Part shown: positions 34,309-46,059 of the stretch, piece by piece
How the letters are laid out: every line of letters begins with the position of its first letter
How positions within the stretch are numbered: position 1 is the first letter of the stretch
Assembly (NCBI GenBank): GCA_016081115.2
Contig: JABTTQ020001790.1
Span: forward strand, 236,776 to 300,775
Length of the DNA: 64,000 nt
Source: Rehmannia glutinosa
Lineage: Eukaryota; Streptophyta; Magnoliopsida; Lamiales; Orobanchaceae
Reading direction: 5' to 3'
Notes under the pieces: generated by a model
Databases searched by the model: none
What the model was told of the DNA's origin: nothing
The model's input: the letters and a program-made list of their open reading frames with translations, nothing else
Program-made: the position numbers and the translations under genes

Positions 34309-34464
34309 ATGGTGGACACTGGGTTCCATGTCTTTACACCTGTCTGGACTGGATTTGGTTTTAGTGACAAACCGCAGGTTGGATATGGATATAGTTGTTG
34401 CTCGTTGTTGATGGATTATTTGGTTGGTAAAAATGGGAAGTTGGCTATTTTGCTTGCTAGTTGC
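34309..34464 (+). pseudogene. Alpha/beta-hydrolase gene fragment captured in the CACTA element
   Basis: After an acceptor-like TTTCTTTCATAG the frame reads MVDTGFHVFTPVWTGFGFSD then KPQVGYGYS. This matches the N-terminal strand/loop region of plant alpha/beta-hydrolase fold proteins (GFHVFxPDWxGFGFSDKPQPGYGFDY). Beyond about residue 30 similarity stops, and a stop follows at the end of the frame. The nucleophile serine and catalytic histidine would lie in exons that are not here. Its position inside an intact pair of CACTA ends suggests transduplication of a host exon. The match is from memory of the family and short. Confidence 0.4.
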
Positions 34465-34914
34465 TAAAAAGATATAATTGCAGACTTGCGACTTAATTGT
34501 TATGAGTTATTGCTTGCTATTTTTCTGATGTTTTTGGTTGTTCTAATGTTTATTTTTGAACTTAATCAATCGGTTACTTGATCATGTTTCTAGCTATATA
34601 ATTCGTGTCGTTTTCTATTTGTACATGTTGTTTGGAGTTGATGACATTGTAATGACTCTTTTGAAAATGATTTTAGCATGGATATATGGATCAGTCGTCT
34701 TGATTCATTTCAAGTGAATTGTTTCCTTAAGTATAGGAAAATTTATAAATATTAGAAAATTGATGAAATGTTGTTTCTCGCTTTGATGTTTGATGGTGGA
34801 TGGTTGTTACTTGCTTTGACGGTGGGATGGTTGTTTCTTGCTTTGATGGTCGGATGGTTGTTTCTTGCTTTGTGAGGGAGATGATTGTTTATGTAAAACC
34901 ATTTTAATAAAATG

Positions 34915-35290
34915 GCAGGCAATATTTTTTAAACCAAAAACCGACTTGGCTTAGAATATTCAACATCGGTTTTAAACTGACATCTAAAACATATAGAGGC
35001 GTTTTTAAATGTGAACGACATCGGTTTATGGCCATTTTTAAAAATGTTTAACACATCGGTTCAACCGATTTTGTTCCTAAAAAAATCGATGTTCAACCCA
35101 ATATTATAACATCATTTTTGTTAGAAACAAAATTGGTTAAAAACCGATGTCCTTTTGATATAACAACATCGTTTTTTACATGCTTAAAACCGATGTTGAA
35201 TATGCACACATTTAAAATCACTGATTATGACATCGGTCGATTTTTACATAGACATCGCTAAAAACCGATGTCTATGAGCCGTTTTTTCTT
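34915..35290. repeat. CACTA right subterminal repeats
   Basis: About ten copies of (A)ACCGATGT or its inverse ACATCGGTT, some as facing pairs, run up to the right terminus. This is the cis-acting region for transposition, by analogy with En/Spm. Confidence 0.75.
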
Positions 35291-35299
35291 GTAGTGTTG

Positions 35300-37250
35300 C
35301 TAGAAGTTGAGTTATTTTGTGTATTTTATAAGTTTTTCCGTTATAAAAGATATACATGCAATGCTAATGTAGACATCTTCTGATGCATTTGTAGATATCA
35401 AATGTTGCTTATTGAGTAGAAGATTAGTTAGTTAGTGCTTATGAAGAATGTATTCGATGTATATGTAGAAAAGAATGAGTGCTTATTCAGAGATAACATT
35501 TACGTAATTTCAAATATGCAGCTCCGTAAATCAACTTAAAAATTGATTTGTATATTTGTCAAATTGTAATACATAAACAACAATCACCCATTGTATATAT
35601 AATGTCAATGTAGACAAATTCTAATACATATTCAGAGATCAAAACCTTTTAATACAGTATTGATTAGTCAGAGAGTTCTCGTAATTTTTAAAATTGTTGA
35701 TATGTATATGAAAAATATAGTTCATGCATATGTAAAACAAGTTTAAACAATAGTATAGCATAATTTTGCTTGTTAGAATGCATCCATCCATAGGTACATA
35801 AGCAATTTTGTTTCTTCAATAGGTGTACAAGTGGTTGCATTGTATAATTGTGGCAACATTGTATACCTACACATGCACAATTATTGTATTACACATGCAC
35901 TATAATATGTTAATGAATATCATCTTATTTTTTCTAGGAGCATTCATGATATCTAGAAGCATTAGAACAACACTACATAAGCACCATATCATATTTTCAT
36001 ATGTAAATTTGTCGTGCTTGTTGTTTCGTCTAAAGTTTGTGCAATTATTGAAGCTAGAATTTTTTATTGTGTTATAACAATATGTTCATAATTTACAATA
36101 ACTAAAGTTCTTACATGCAACCTCATTGTAATTATATTTTTGTAAATTGGTTAAATTATAGAATTGAAGCAACATTTGAATGTTATACTTGCACCCATGT
36201 TGGCTTACACGTGCAACATGTTTGTTAATTAAAAGCACATGTCCATTCCAGAGCATTAATGGTATATAAAAGCATCATAACATATCTACATAAGCAACAA
36301 ATCACATCTTCATAGGCAACCTCCGAACTGTAATCAAGTTCTTAAGAACTATGGCGAATTGTCTGCAATTTTTTCACAGTAGTGTGTTGAATGGGGAAGA
36401 GGAAAGTGGTTCTACTATGTTATTCTCGTGGACGATTTTGGTATAAGATCTTGGAGCGATTTGCGTGAACTCTTGCTCGTATTCTGGTTTCCAATACACT
36501 GTTGAATCATTCATTATTTCGAGTTGTTGTTGAGGCCATTGCTACCACTCTTTGTCATAAGCAACATAAATAGTCTACATAAGCAACATATCATGCATAA
36601 ACATGCATTGTTTTATAGTATCAAAAGCATATTTTTTTTATCATGTAGGAGGTATTTGTTAGAAACGACAGAATCTAAACATTACAAATTTGCACTCGTT
36701 GTCATAAGCAACATAGTAAGCTTTTATATGCAATTTTTCATGCTTAAACATGCATAGTAGTATAGTATCACAAGCATGAATTACAGCAAGTGCGATGCAT
36801 TGTTGTTAGAAATGACAGAATACAAGCATCATATTAAGATAAATAAGCAAATTTTGATGTGAACACAAGCAAAACTTTTGTTCATTGTTTCTTAAAGTTA
36901 TGTTGTTATGAGCGGTAGTTGTAATCAGAAGCAATACAAGGATATTACATATGTAACTAACCAAATCTTTGAAAGTAATTGTACGCCGTACAAGTTTGTG
37001 TAGATGCCTGGAATTCATTGGGTTGGAGTATAGAGAAGAAAACAGATGAGTTTTCCAAGTTTCTTATCCTAAACTAGAATTCCACACACCAAATTCCCAA
37101 CTAGCCACCTCATGGTCTGTTCTCTACACAATTGTGGTTAAAAGTCAAGACAATGGTGGGCTACGAGCTACAATTTGGAGGGGTGGACCTTAATTGATCA
37201 TATATATGTAATATTGGATTTAAAAGTTCCATCAAATAAGGATTCTAAAG
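35300..37250. other. AT-rich repeat DNA with 'AAGCAACA' words
   Basis: No gene. Many TACATAAGCAACA and CATGCA words are scattered through it. The block 36240-36420 is related in the same orientation to 63495-63650 (CATCTACA-AAGCAACAAAT, then CTATGGC-AATTG and TTTTTCACA), so this is a second copy of the family at the end of the window. Confidence 0.5.
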
Positions 37251-38253
37251 GTGAACTTGGAGAGCTTGGAATCGACGGTTGGTTGGTGGAATTTAAGAAA
37301 TTGAGGTGATCGCCTTAAAGGTAAGTAAAATATCATTTCCCTAAAGAAAATTAGATTTGCTTATAATTTTATTAATTTCATGACATTAGTTGTTTCATGA
37401 ACTTCATAACATTAAAAATTTCATAACTTCACGGTATATGTCAATTTCTCGACATAAGATTGTTCTATTATTGTTTTTCTTTTTGTTAAAGAAAACATAA
37501 ATTAGATCATCCATGGTTTGGATTTACATTTTCGATTGTATTATAACTATTAGAATTTGTTTGATCGGGCCTTTGGGTAAATAAATATCATTTTGATAAA
37601 ATATTAACTGTTTGAGTCTACTGTGGTATGGGTAGGTTAGACAGTGGATCGAATAGGTTTCATGTGGTCCCTGTTTGACTATCCATGTGGCTATTCCTAT
37701 ATTTTGGTCGGGCCGGAGACGGCGGTGGAATTTGGGTCGTAGAATGGTATATTCTCGGAATATGACGATCTCTCGGGTAAAAGTCCATAGCTAAAGAGAC
37801 ATTGAGCCAACCGAGAGGGATAAGGTGTGGGCTTCGCCAAAAATCATTTATGAGTTACAAGGATAACGTTCTATGTCTGATCAATATCGACCCTACGTTA
37901 CTGTTTCGGGACTGATTGATTGACTGTCTGTTTTTAAAAACTAAGATATCTCTATTTGTAAAGCAAAATCGCTACTTCAAAATTGAGATATATCCATTAT
38001 CTGTGTGAAAAGGAAAATATCTATTGTACTCGATTAACCATTGCATAATGCATTTTCCATCATTACTAGTATTAAAACTGATTGATCATTCCGGTAAATG
38101 AATCCTTTGTGCACCATTATAATAAATATCTTTTTAACACACCAAAAGAAATACTTCCGCTTTTAATTAAACAACTACCGCATTCCCCTACCCTAACTCA
38201 CTGAGCTTGTTTTGCGCACCCCACGACTTTTTGTAAAAATTTTTGGAAACTAA

Positions 38254-38642
38254 GGGCTTGTATGGATGTATTTCCAAGTTCAATTTTCAGTTTCTAGTAT
38301 TGGAAAATAAATTTTCAAACTTTATTGATTTTCGTGTGAGAATTGAGAATATGTTTGGTTTGTTGTCTGCATTTCTGTTTGAAAATGAGAATATATTTGA
38401 TTATAGTTTTTCAAATGTATTTTTGACATAGATTTGCGTGATTGTAGTGTAGTTTTACCTGGATTTGCGTAATTGAGATGAAAATTTGTTTGGTATTGTT
38501 TTCAAAAGAATCTTTTCCATAAAAAAGTGAAAACTGAAAATAACTTAATTTCTACTGAAAACTTTTTAAACAAACATAAACCCATTTTCTGGAATAGTTT
38601 GAAAGTGGAAAAATATTCTTGGAAACACAACCATACAAGGCC
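38254..38642. mobile_element. Tourist-like (PIF/Harbinger) MITE
   Basis: 389 bp with imperfect terminal inverted repeats. The left end is GGGCTTGTATGGATGTATTT and the inverse right end is GGCCTTGTATGGTTGTGTTT, both continuing into CCAAG. It is flanked by a TAA duplication (38251-38253, 38643-38645), the target preference of PIF/Harbinger elements. Non-coding. It lies inside a gypsy LTR. Confidence 0.75.
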
Positions 38643-38924
38643 TAAACATTTCGAGATCGATGAGATCGGTACGAGACTTTCAGATCAAGATTGACTTGAC
38701 CTAGTAGTTTCCTTACCTGTTTGTCAGCGTTTGAACAATTTCATTTTGAAAATATTGGTTACTTGCAACTCTATTTATATTGTATGGATTTGTAGATTTC
38801 CGTTGCATTTATGGTTTTTATTTGTTTGTACTTATGTCTCTTGTGACATTAAGTGTGTAATCATTGGAATAATACTCTATTGGATGTTATTTTATTGGGA
38901 TATGAAATTGGGGCATGACAGTTG

Positions 38925-38938
38925 TGGTATCAGAGCGG
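38925..38938 (+). promoter_or_regulatory. Gypsy primer-binding site
   Basis: TGGTATCAGAGCGG, complementary to initiator Met-tRNA, four bases after the LTR end. Confidence 0.8.
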
Positions 38939-39232
38939 GTGTAAAAGGAACTACACCTGAGCTAATACAGGATAAGATTCGTGTCTGTAGATTAGATTAT
39001 CACAGGTGAATGATCTTAAAACTCGAAGTTTAAGATTGAAATGGGATAATTGTGTTTGAATTAAATCAACGATTAAGATTGGGTTATCTAGTACTATGTA
39101 AACTATTTGGGTTTGAATTGTATTTTTTATGGATTCTGTAGAAACCATACCTGAGCGAAACCATGATTAGATTTTCGTCATGTGATTGAGTTACCACAAT
39201 CACAAAAGAATTGGATTTATTTAATGATTTGG

Positions 39233-40757
39233 TGTAGGTCCCAAGGGGTGTAAGTGTAAGGTTTAGAAGGGGGTTGAATAAACCTTACCAAATTTTCGAT
39301 TTAGTCCTTTTAAATCTACTGAGTTAATTCTACACATTTGTGTCCTTGATGGACGGTCGAATTAGTCACTCAAGAGACTTAATCTCTCAAATGCACTCAA
39401 ATTGTAGCCGTTGATGGAGTAACTCATTTGTTGGCTACAATTTAACTCAATTGTGGTTTTATTTTTCAGGAAGACTTATCACCCTTAAGTTTGATTAAGC
39501 AAGATTTTAGAGCTTGATTTAGTACTTATAAATTATCAAATGGATAGCAAATTTATCGTGAGATATAAGCAATTAAAAGTGCGGTGAATTTAAATCTTTG
39601 AAATGTAAATGACACAATAAAGTTTTTATAGAGGTTCGAAGATGGGGTAATTCTTCTACTCCTCTCTTCTCCAACTCCCGGAGGAATCCACTAAGTAATG
39701 ATCGGTTTACAAAGTGGTAACAGTCCGGATACAAGTCTTGATCACAATGACCGACTTGATCCTTTGGGACTCGTCCGAGACGCCTTGATCACTCACCAAG
39801 CTTCTCGACGACTCGGCTTCTTCCAGGCATTTTGCCTTGCTACTCTGACTCACTTGCTCAAGCTCTTTGGATTTGATCACGAAGCCCTCCAAAAGCTTGA
39901 GACTTGGTTCAACCTTGAACCTTTCTACAATCCTTCCTGGAAAGTAGACCCCTTTTTTCAAGAGTTTCCTCTTCAATCGATTGAAGTTCTCTTTCCTTCA
40001 CAAGGTGAGTGTTGGATTGATGTACTTCGTAATGCAGGCTTGAGGATTGAGATTGTTTCAGTTTTTTCGATGTGCTTGTGTATCTCACGTATGTGTCACT
40101 CATGCATCATACTTCTCAAACAAACTCCTCGGCCTTTTATAGTGAACTTTCAAAAATTTGCCCGTTGAAGAGATAGGCTTATTTTTGAAAGTCACTTTGC
40201 GTCGTTGGCTTGCAGTTCTTGGAATTGCCATTTCTCGTATGAATTTCACCTTTTCGAGTTCGACACGGTGTAGTGCTTCCCATTGGTTCATTCCATTTGC
40301 ACGCTTCGGACCGAGCACTCGAGAAAGGTGGTATGGAGATATTACTTGTTTAAGTAAATCTCTTGATTTACGCAACGGTTCTTTTCGATTATCTCGACTT
40401 GATTGCATTTCCTTGCTTTCCCAGGTGACTTAGAGTCACTTCCAATCATTGGATGACTCTTTCATCACTTCAACTTGAGACTTGGCTTTTCTTGAGTTGA
40501 CTTGATGATGCTCCACTGTTGCATCTCATTTTGCTTCTTCAAAGAGAGTTCCGTCTACTCTTCTTTGCCATACTGTTGTCTCTCACAGAGTCTCCCTTCC
40601 ATTTTGATTGTCTTCTTGCATGTTAGGACGTAGGCGATTTAACTCACCTTGGCACTCTATTCATTACAATGCATTTTACAACAAAAATTGGGAGCCAACT
40701 TTCTATTCTAAGTTTTACATGGCATTCATCAAAATCTAAACAATAAAATTCCTAACA
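39233..40757 (-). repeat. 3' LTR of Sirevirus copy 3
   Basis: TGTAGGTCCC to CCTAACA on +, next to the polypurine tract at 40758-40770; the partner of 51646-53190. Confidence 0.9.
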
Positions 40758-40787
40758 ATTTCCCCTTTTTGATGATGCCAAAACTTA
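40709..40787 (-). other. Inverted repeat spanning the PPT/U3 junction, copy 3
   Basis: Left arm 40709-40733 (TAAGTTTT, ACAT bulge, GGCAT, bulged T, CATCAAA) pairs with right arm 40768-40787 (TTTGATGATGCCAAAACTTA). The loop carries the polypurine tract and the U3 start. Confidence 0.7.
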
Positions 40788-40989
40788 AATCATACAAAGA
40801 TGCAGATAACAAAGATACATACAGATAGTGTATTGACATAGAATGTATCGCTTGAGAATCAATCTTTTTATTGATCATATCATTCTTGTACTTAACACAA
40901 TACAAAGTGTGTATCAGTACATTTTGTCTATATCTTGAAAATAAAGAATTTATAGCTTTATTAGAAGACTTACATTGTATGTATTTACA

Positions 40990-43900
40990 TGATAAAGTAC
41001 ACGAAGGGTTGGACAAAGAACACTTCATCTCCTTCGTTGTCTCCTTCTTTCATCTTGTTCAAAGATCTTCTTCTCTTCTCCTCTTCTTCTCGCCGTGTTT
41101 TGCCTTCTTTTTCTTCTCATATGCCTTCCTGGCACTTTATCTTTCCTTGTTCTTTCCTGTCTCTCCGCCACCTTGTGGTGAGTTTGTCTTTTGTTTTCTT
41201 CTTCTATTCTCTTTACATACTCGGCGTTAGTTTTAGCCACTCGCAAATTCGCCACTTGGTCAAGCCCAGCCCAAAGAGATCCCTCCTTTCTTCCCGGGGT
41301 CTACGATTCGATATTCTTGGGCAGAGGCCTAGGTCCAAGCTTCTTCCTCCATCGCCGCTTCTTCCTCTACCTGCGGGCGTATCTTTGACGGGGTCTTCTT
41401 CCTTTGGTGATTGACTAGCGAGTGACCAGCAGAGTGATCAGGAAGTCTCTGTCTGTCGCCTTCTTCACATAATGTGAGACCCTTTTCCAAGATAAGTCCC
41501 AAGCTTGAGCCATGGACATATTTGCAAAGTAACCTTGAGATTCGAGCGTTTTGAATTCGTCAACCGATCTTGGCTCTGTCTCCGGCATCGAAATGGCATA
41601 CGTGTCTGCAACCGGAATGCCTCCATGTTCTTTCAAGATGTTCATCACCCTGGCATCCATTCTTCCTTCCACTTCCTTCATCCCTGCTTCAATTGCTTTT
41701 CTCTTCTCGGCCCATAGATACAAAGCAGAGTGTTGGAGTGGCAGAGTCACGGGAGTTTGCCGCTTATAATGTCATTTGTGTAGGACTGTTGGGGTTTGTG
41801 CAATCATCAATGTTACATCTCACGATCCTTCCCCTCAACATGTTTTCCTTTCTTTCGTTTTAAGACTTCCTCACCTGATTTTCCCGACTCACCGCTCCTT
41901 TCTTTTCGGCTTGATTTTTTTGCTTTAAGGTATTCCTCTTCCCCTTTTTTGGCATCATCAAAGGATAGAGGAACCCAGGGAACATCTTGGCAAGCATGAA
42001 GTCGAGTCTTCGATGGTTGAGTTCGCTTCAAGTCTGCTGCGTTGTATGCGGCCGACCAGTCGAGTAGCGTTGGATTCTGCGGAAATCGCTTCATCTCGGC
42101 CATGAGAAGGCTGAATTTTCTTGTCATATGTTCATCCAAACGCACTTTGTAGATCATGTGTATGTTGCTCACGCAGACTTGATTTGCAGATGTGAGCTTC
42201 ATGCATATGCTCAATATGTTCTCTCGACTTTGTCTTGGCATCGCATTTTGACTCTCCACACCAGGCTTGTTGAACAATTGTCGAAGTATCTCACTGTTCC
42301 ACACGCATTGTTTTCTTCTTTGTTGCCACCATTCCCTTATTCGAATTATGCCTCTTAAATCGGGCATTTGTAAGGGTGGCATCTCTGTTGTCCAATCGCA
42401 TGTCCAAAGAGGCTCGATGCCTCTCCATCCTTTCAATCTCAAAGAAAGAGTGCTTTGAACACTTCTCGAGCTTGGTTGATTCTTTCATTGCGGTGATGGC
42501 CATACAAAGATCGAAGTCATAGTTCAGTTGGAACAATGGTGTCTGTTGGAAGAACAGGAGGTGGTCCGTGATAGCGTGCTTGTTCATTTTTCGACTCTTC
42601 GTGGAGTTCTCGTATCTCCAAAGTGAGAAAGGGAAAGATTCTACAAAGGATTCCTCACCGCCAATCGGGATCTGTTCGATGATGAGCGGTGCGCGTGAAG
42701 TCCTTTTGGGAATCGATCCGCTGCAGCCTTGAGGAGCCGAGCGAGTAGTCTCTTGTTCATTTGGGTTTGGTTGTGAAGTAGACCGGCTTGGCCGAGCCTC
42801 AATCGTCTTAATGTGCCTTCGTTGGTCTGTTTGATTTTTCCATTTCATAGACTTGTCCTCGGCCTTATCCCGGCGTCATCGGACGATGATGAGATTTCTA
42901 GTGGTGGCTCATCATCAAAGTTAAACGTTTGACGAGTAGTCTTGGGATCGAGACTTGCTCGCACCGAACATCCGCATTGTGAGTCTTTTGGATTTGTCAT
43001 GGGGTTGACTCGGCTTCTTCATCGCTTTCGATCCCGGAAAAGTGACATCGGGTTATCTCCGGGAATCATGAAGTGCGCCCGATCTCCTTCTCGGATGGGT
43101 CGATGATTGCGGGAGGGATGTTCTCTACTTGACCTCTTTACCCGGGAAGTCTCAACCTCCCGTGGGCCTTCATTACCTCCAGCTAGTCTCTCTGCTGCGA
43201 GGCTTGGTCCTCCTTTCGTGAGTTGCCTTGTCTTAGGGTCTTCTACGATGGCATCCATTGGAGTCTCAACCCCATGGATTGCACTTTCATCGCCCAGAGT
43301 GTTAACTCCCGGGGTTGTTCCTTCCTGTGCCTCGACCGCATCGCAGCGTCATTAGCCTTCGAGCGGTTGGCACCTCGGTGAGACAGTCTCAAGCTGCGAG
43401 CTTCGTTGATGGCAACTTGTTGTTCTTCTTGTGAATGTAATTTCTCTTCTTCGCCTCCTTGCTTCTTTGTCGAGTCATCTCGACATCCTCCGGACCTAGC
43501 TGCGGTGGAGGGGAGTTTCCCCCGGCGCACACCGGGTGAGTGACTTGGAGTGGGGTCACTCGTCTCCGGACTCGGCCGTTTCAATTGATGGTTCAGTAGT
43601 TGGGGCGGTGGTAGCACACCTTCAACAGGGGTTGGCTCGACCGGGGTCCCCACTAGCCCGGTTCATCGCCATTTCCCTTATTGCTTTCTTGAGTGAGTGG
43701 GAAGTGGTAGAAGAACATCGTGGCTATTTTTGAACCACTCCCATTGGATCGATTTCGGTGTGTTCGGAGGACTCTCTGGTCCCTCCATCGGTCTTTGCTC
43801 GTGAAGGATTCTTGATTCATGCAATGCTTTGCTGCGATCCGCAACTCTTCTAAGCGGCGGCATTCTCAGTTCCTCGTCACTTTCGGAGAAGACATCAAGG

Positions 43901-45495
43901 AGAGGATGTGTGTGTTGTGGGTGGGAGATAGGGCGGTCTTGCCTTCTCACGTGCTTGCTTCTTTGACTTGCTTTTCTCTCTCCTTGTCCTTGTAGATCTC
44001 GAGAATATCCATGCGGTTGTCTTCATCTAGAGTCGGGAGCACGATAGATAATCAAGGAAATTTAGCAGTTCTTCTTCTTCTATGAACTCGGCCGTTGGAA
44101 CTGTTTCCTTGACTTGCTCGGCTTCCATTGTCTCCACTCACGCAGACGATTTTGGATGTGCGGGTAAGGTGGAGATAGAACCATTACATCACTATCCGCT
44201 TGGGCTGGTTCTTCTTGTGCTTGTTTGTGTGAGCTACAACAGTTGTGTCTTGGTTGCCTCTGTTTGATCGCCTTCACGAGACTTGGCGGTTTCATCAATT
44301 ACATCCGGAGACTCTACTTTCCTGATCTCTCTGTATTTGTGTTAGCCGAGTAATCGACTCATTTGGTTTCTCCTGTTCGGATTGCTTGACGAGTCTTCTT
44401 CGTCTCCTGGTTTGTACCGTGGGAATTTCAGTTGAGGCGGTGTCCTTCGAGTCTTGGGCGGCGGGGCAGGCTTGGTGTTTGTTTCTCGAGGAGCCGGCCG
44501 TGCAGGCTTGTCGGTTCTCCTCCTTTTGACGATCGGAGAAGGTATTTGTGAGTCCTTCTCGACCGCTCCTGAGGGGGGTGACACTTTCTGGCCGGGCGGT
44601 GACTCTCGCTGCGAGGGAGGAGCATGTTTGGTTTTCTTTTCCGCAGGGGCAGATCTTCTTGGTACCGCAGGGGCGCTTTCTTCGTGGAGAGGAAGCGGTG
44701 AACAGTATCTTAAGGTGGTGATTCCCCTCATTGGTGTCGACTCTCTTGGCGTAAGCTCGCCGAGCACCGAGAGGTTAGCTCGAACATTCTCTTGTTGACA
44801 TGGAAAGCCTTCCCATGTCTAAGAGGTACTCCTTTCACCTCCAATAGCCGGCCAATCACAGGCCATATCCTAGGATCCTCCAAATGTTCCATCTTCTTTG
44901 AAGGACTTGTTTCCCACGTTTTGGCAGAGTCATTGTAGATAAACTCAGCCCGGTTTATCTTCTTTTCTTCGATGATTGCGGCCATCACAACCAAGCCTTT
45001 GCCTTTGATAGTTGGTTAAAGCCGCCAAATTTGATGTCGATACATTTGGCAACTATGTCCAACAATTTGTGATAATCCTCCTTCAGATCTCTTGTTTGTT
45101 GTGTATATAATTTTATCGGCAAAGGTCGGACTTGGCTATCTCTTTCCATGCATCGGCCCAAGTTGACATCAGCTTCCTTAATCTCGTTGCTCCTTCGCTT
45201 TGGTAGAGAGCAATATTGACCAAATCCTTGGCGGTGATAGTCACCGCTTCCCGTGAGAAGATGACTTGATTCCTTCATCGTGAATCTCGGCATTCACGAG
45301 AATTGTGCGACCTCCTCCACATAGGTCATAGGATATTCAGCGTTAGAAAGCGGTTTTGATCCCGGCGTTTCTAACTTCTCCGCGATTTTCTTCACCAGGG
45401 TGTCGTCGGACCTCGCTTCACCATTCCATCGAAATCCACCGTCGAACGGTGTGGATTTGCTTTCCTAGCTTGGTAAAGTCATAAGTTGGTGCCAT
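40990..45495 (-). pseudogene. Sirevirus accessory ORF, copy 3, broken
   Basis: Starts at ATG 45495 (MAPTYDFTKLGKQIHT). Recognisable blocks in order: DLKEDYHKLLDIVAKCIDIK (about 45080), EKKINRAEFIYN and RIWPVIGRLLEVKGVPL (44994-44728), a proline/lysine linker with IPSPIVKRRRTDKP (44767-44342), a PSPETSDPTPSHSPGV block (about 43550), the helical segment with ERMERHRASLDMRLDNRDAT (about 42400), and the charged helix ANLRVAKTNAEYVKRIEEEN ending in an Arg-rich tail (41255-41025). Same architecture as copies 1 and 2. The role is unknown; the shared K-R-R-R motif could direct it to the nucleus. Frameshifts are frequent. Confidence 0.55.
41941..41966 (-). other. Internal polypurine tract, copy 3
   Basis: Minus strand: TTTGATGATGCC followed by A6G4, single copy, about 1.18 kb upstream of the terminal tract. 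Confidence 0.75.
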
Positions 45496-45850
45496 TTTTT
45501 CAGAATTATTTCAAGGAAAAATCTCGTAAATTGATTTGAAGGTTGATAGGGTTTCGAGAGTGTTTGCCTTTGCTTTTTTTGAGAGAAAAAGATGAACATT
45601 TTAGAAGTGTGAGAGAGAAACGGACGAAAATGGTTTAAATATGGTTTATGAAAGGGCGTGCAGGCGGTTTTGAATTGTGATCGAAATCAACGGCTTGGAT
45701 TCCACGCCTATTGAGCATTTCACGTCTCGTATTTAATGCGGCAAGCATTTATATCCAATCATAAGCTTAGTGTGCGGCTTTTATGCAGTACACATCATCA
45801 TTATCTTTGACGTGTTCCTTAAAACATTCCGCTAAGTCAAAACGATGGCG
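45496..45850 (-). promoter_or_regulatory. Promoter-like region before the accessory ORF, copy 3
   Basis: Minus strand: an inverted CCAAT box with ATAAAT (about 45755), an ATCAACGGCTTGGAT variant (about 45687), TATTTAAA (45633-45640), a CT-rich patch (about 45611-45618) and a telo-box AAACCCTA (45547-45554), then ATG 45495. The TATA box to ATG distance is about 140 bases. Confidence 0.4.
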
Positions 45851-46059
45851 TTTTTGTCACTTTGTTCATAAGTTATTCACTTATCTCTTGGCTGATTTAA
45901 CTCTACTCCTCGCAATTCTCTTGGTGACTCGGCTATCGGTGACTCGGTGTATTGTCTTTCCGTCTGGTGATTCTTGGTGATTTTCGTTTTCGGCTCTTTT
46001 TCACTCCTTTTCTGTTTCTAATTCTCTTCTTTGATTGTCAGAATGTCATTCGGCTCAAT

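Larger units (their letters stand above)
21227..35296. mobile_element. CACTA (EnSpm) transposon with Sirevirus copy 2 nested inside
   Basis: Left end CACTATAAGAAAAACG at 21227. The inverse right end CACTACAAGAAAAAACG finishes at 35296. Both continue into GCTCA-AGACATC, a terminal repeat of about 28 bp. The 3-bp target duplication TTG (21224-21226 and 35297-35299) is perfect. Subterminal repeats of the type AAACCGATGT in both orientations fill 34920-35290, with related words at 21240-21480. Without the 10.15-kb nested retrotransposon the element is about 3.9 kb and shows no transposase, so it is non-autonomous. It carries a hairpin MITE and a host-gene fragment. Confidence 0.85.
37260..39227 (+). 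mobile_element. Ty3/gypsy LTR end, primer site and leader
   Basis: The LTR ends GGGGCATGACA at 38920. After GTTG the primer site TGGTATCAGAGC starts at 38925 (initiator Met-tRNA), fixing the + orientation. The leader 38940-39227 is cut by Sirevirus copy 3 and resumes at 53196. The left LTR boundary is not determined; the span given is a guess. The leader half at 38998-39052 resembles 53318-53360 beyond the insertion (GGGATAATTGTGTT in both). Confidence 0.55.

Noticed and set aside
35823..36077. 84-codon + strand frame with many Ile/Leu/Cys
   Set aside because: AT-rich repeat DNA; resembles a membrane protein only by composition.
37200..37260. Possible left end of the gypsy LTR (TGTAATATTGG after a G-rich run)
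   Set aside because: No partner LTR or target duplication to prove it; boundary left open.
38243..38431. 62-codon + strand frame
   Set aside because: Lies inside the Tourist-like MITE.
39698..40168. + strand frame of 156 codons, with a near-copy at 52111-52584
   Set aside because: Both lie antisense in the two LTRs of one element, so conservation is only LTR identity.
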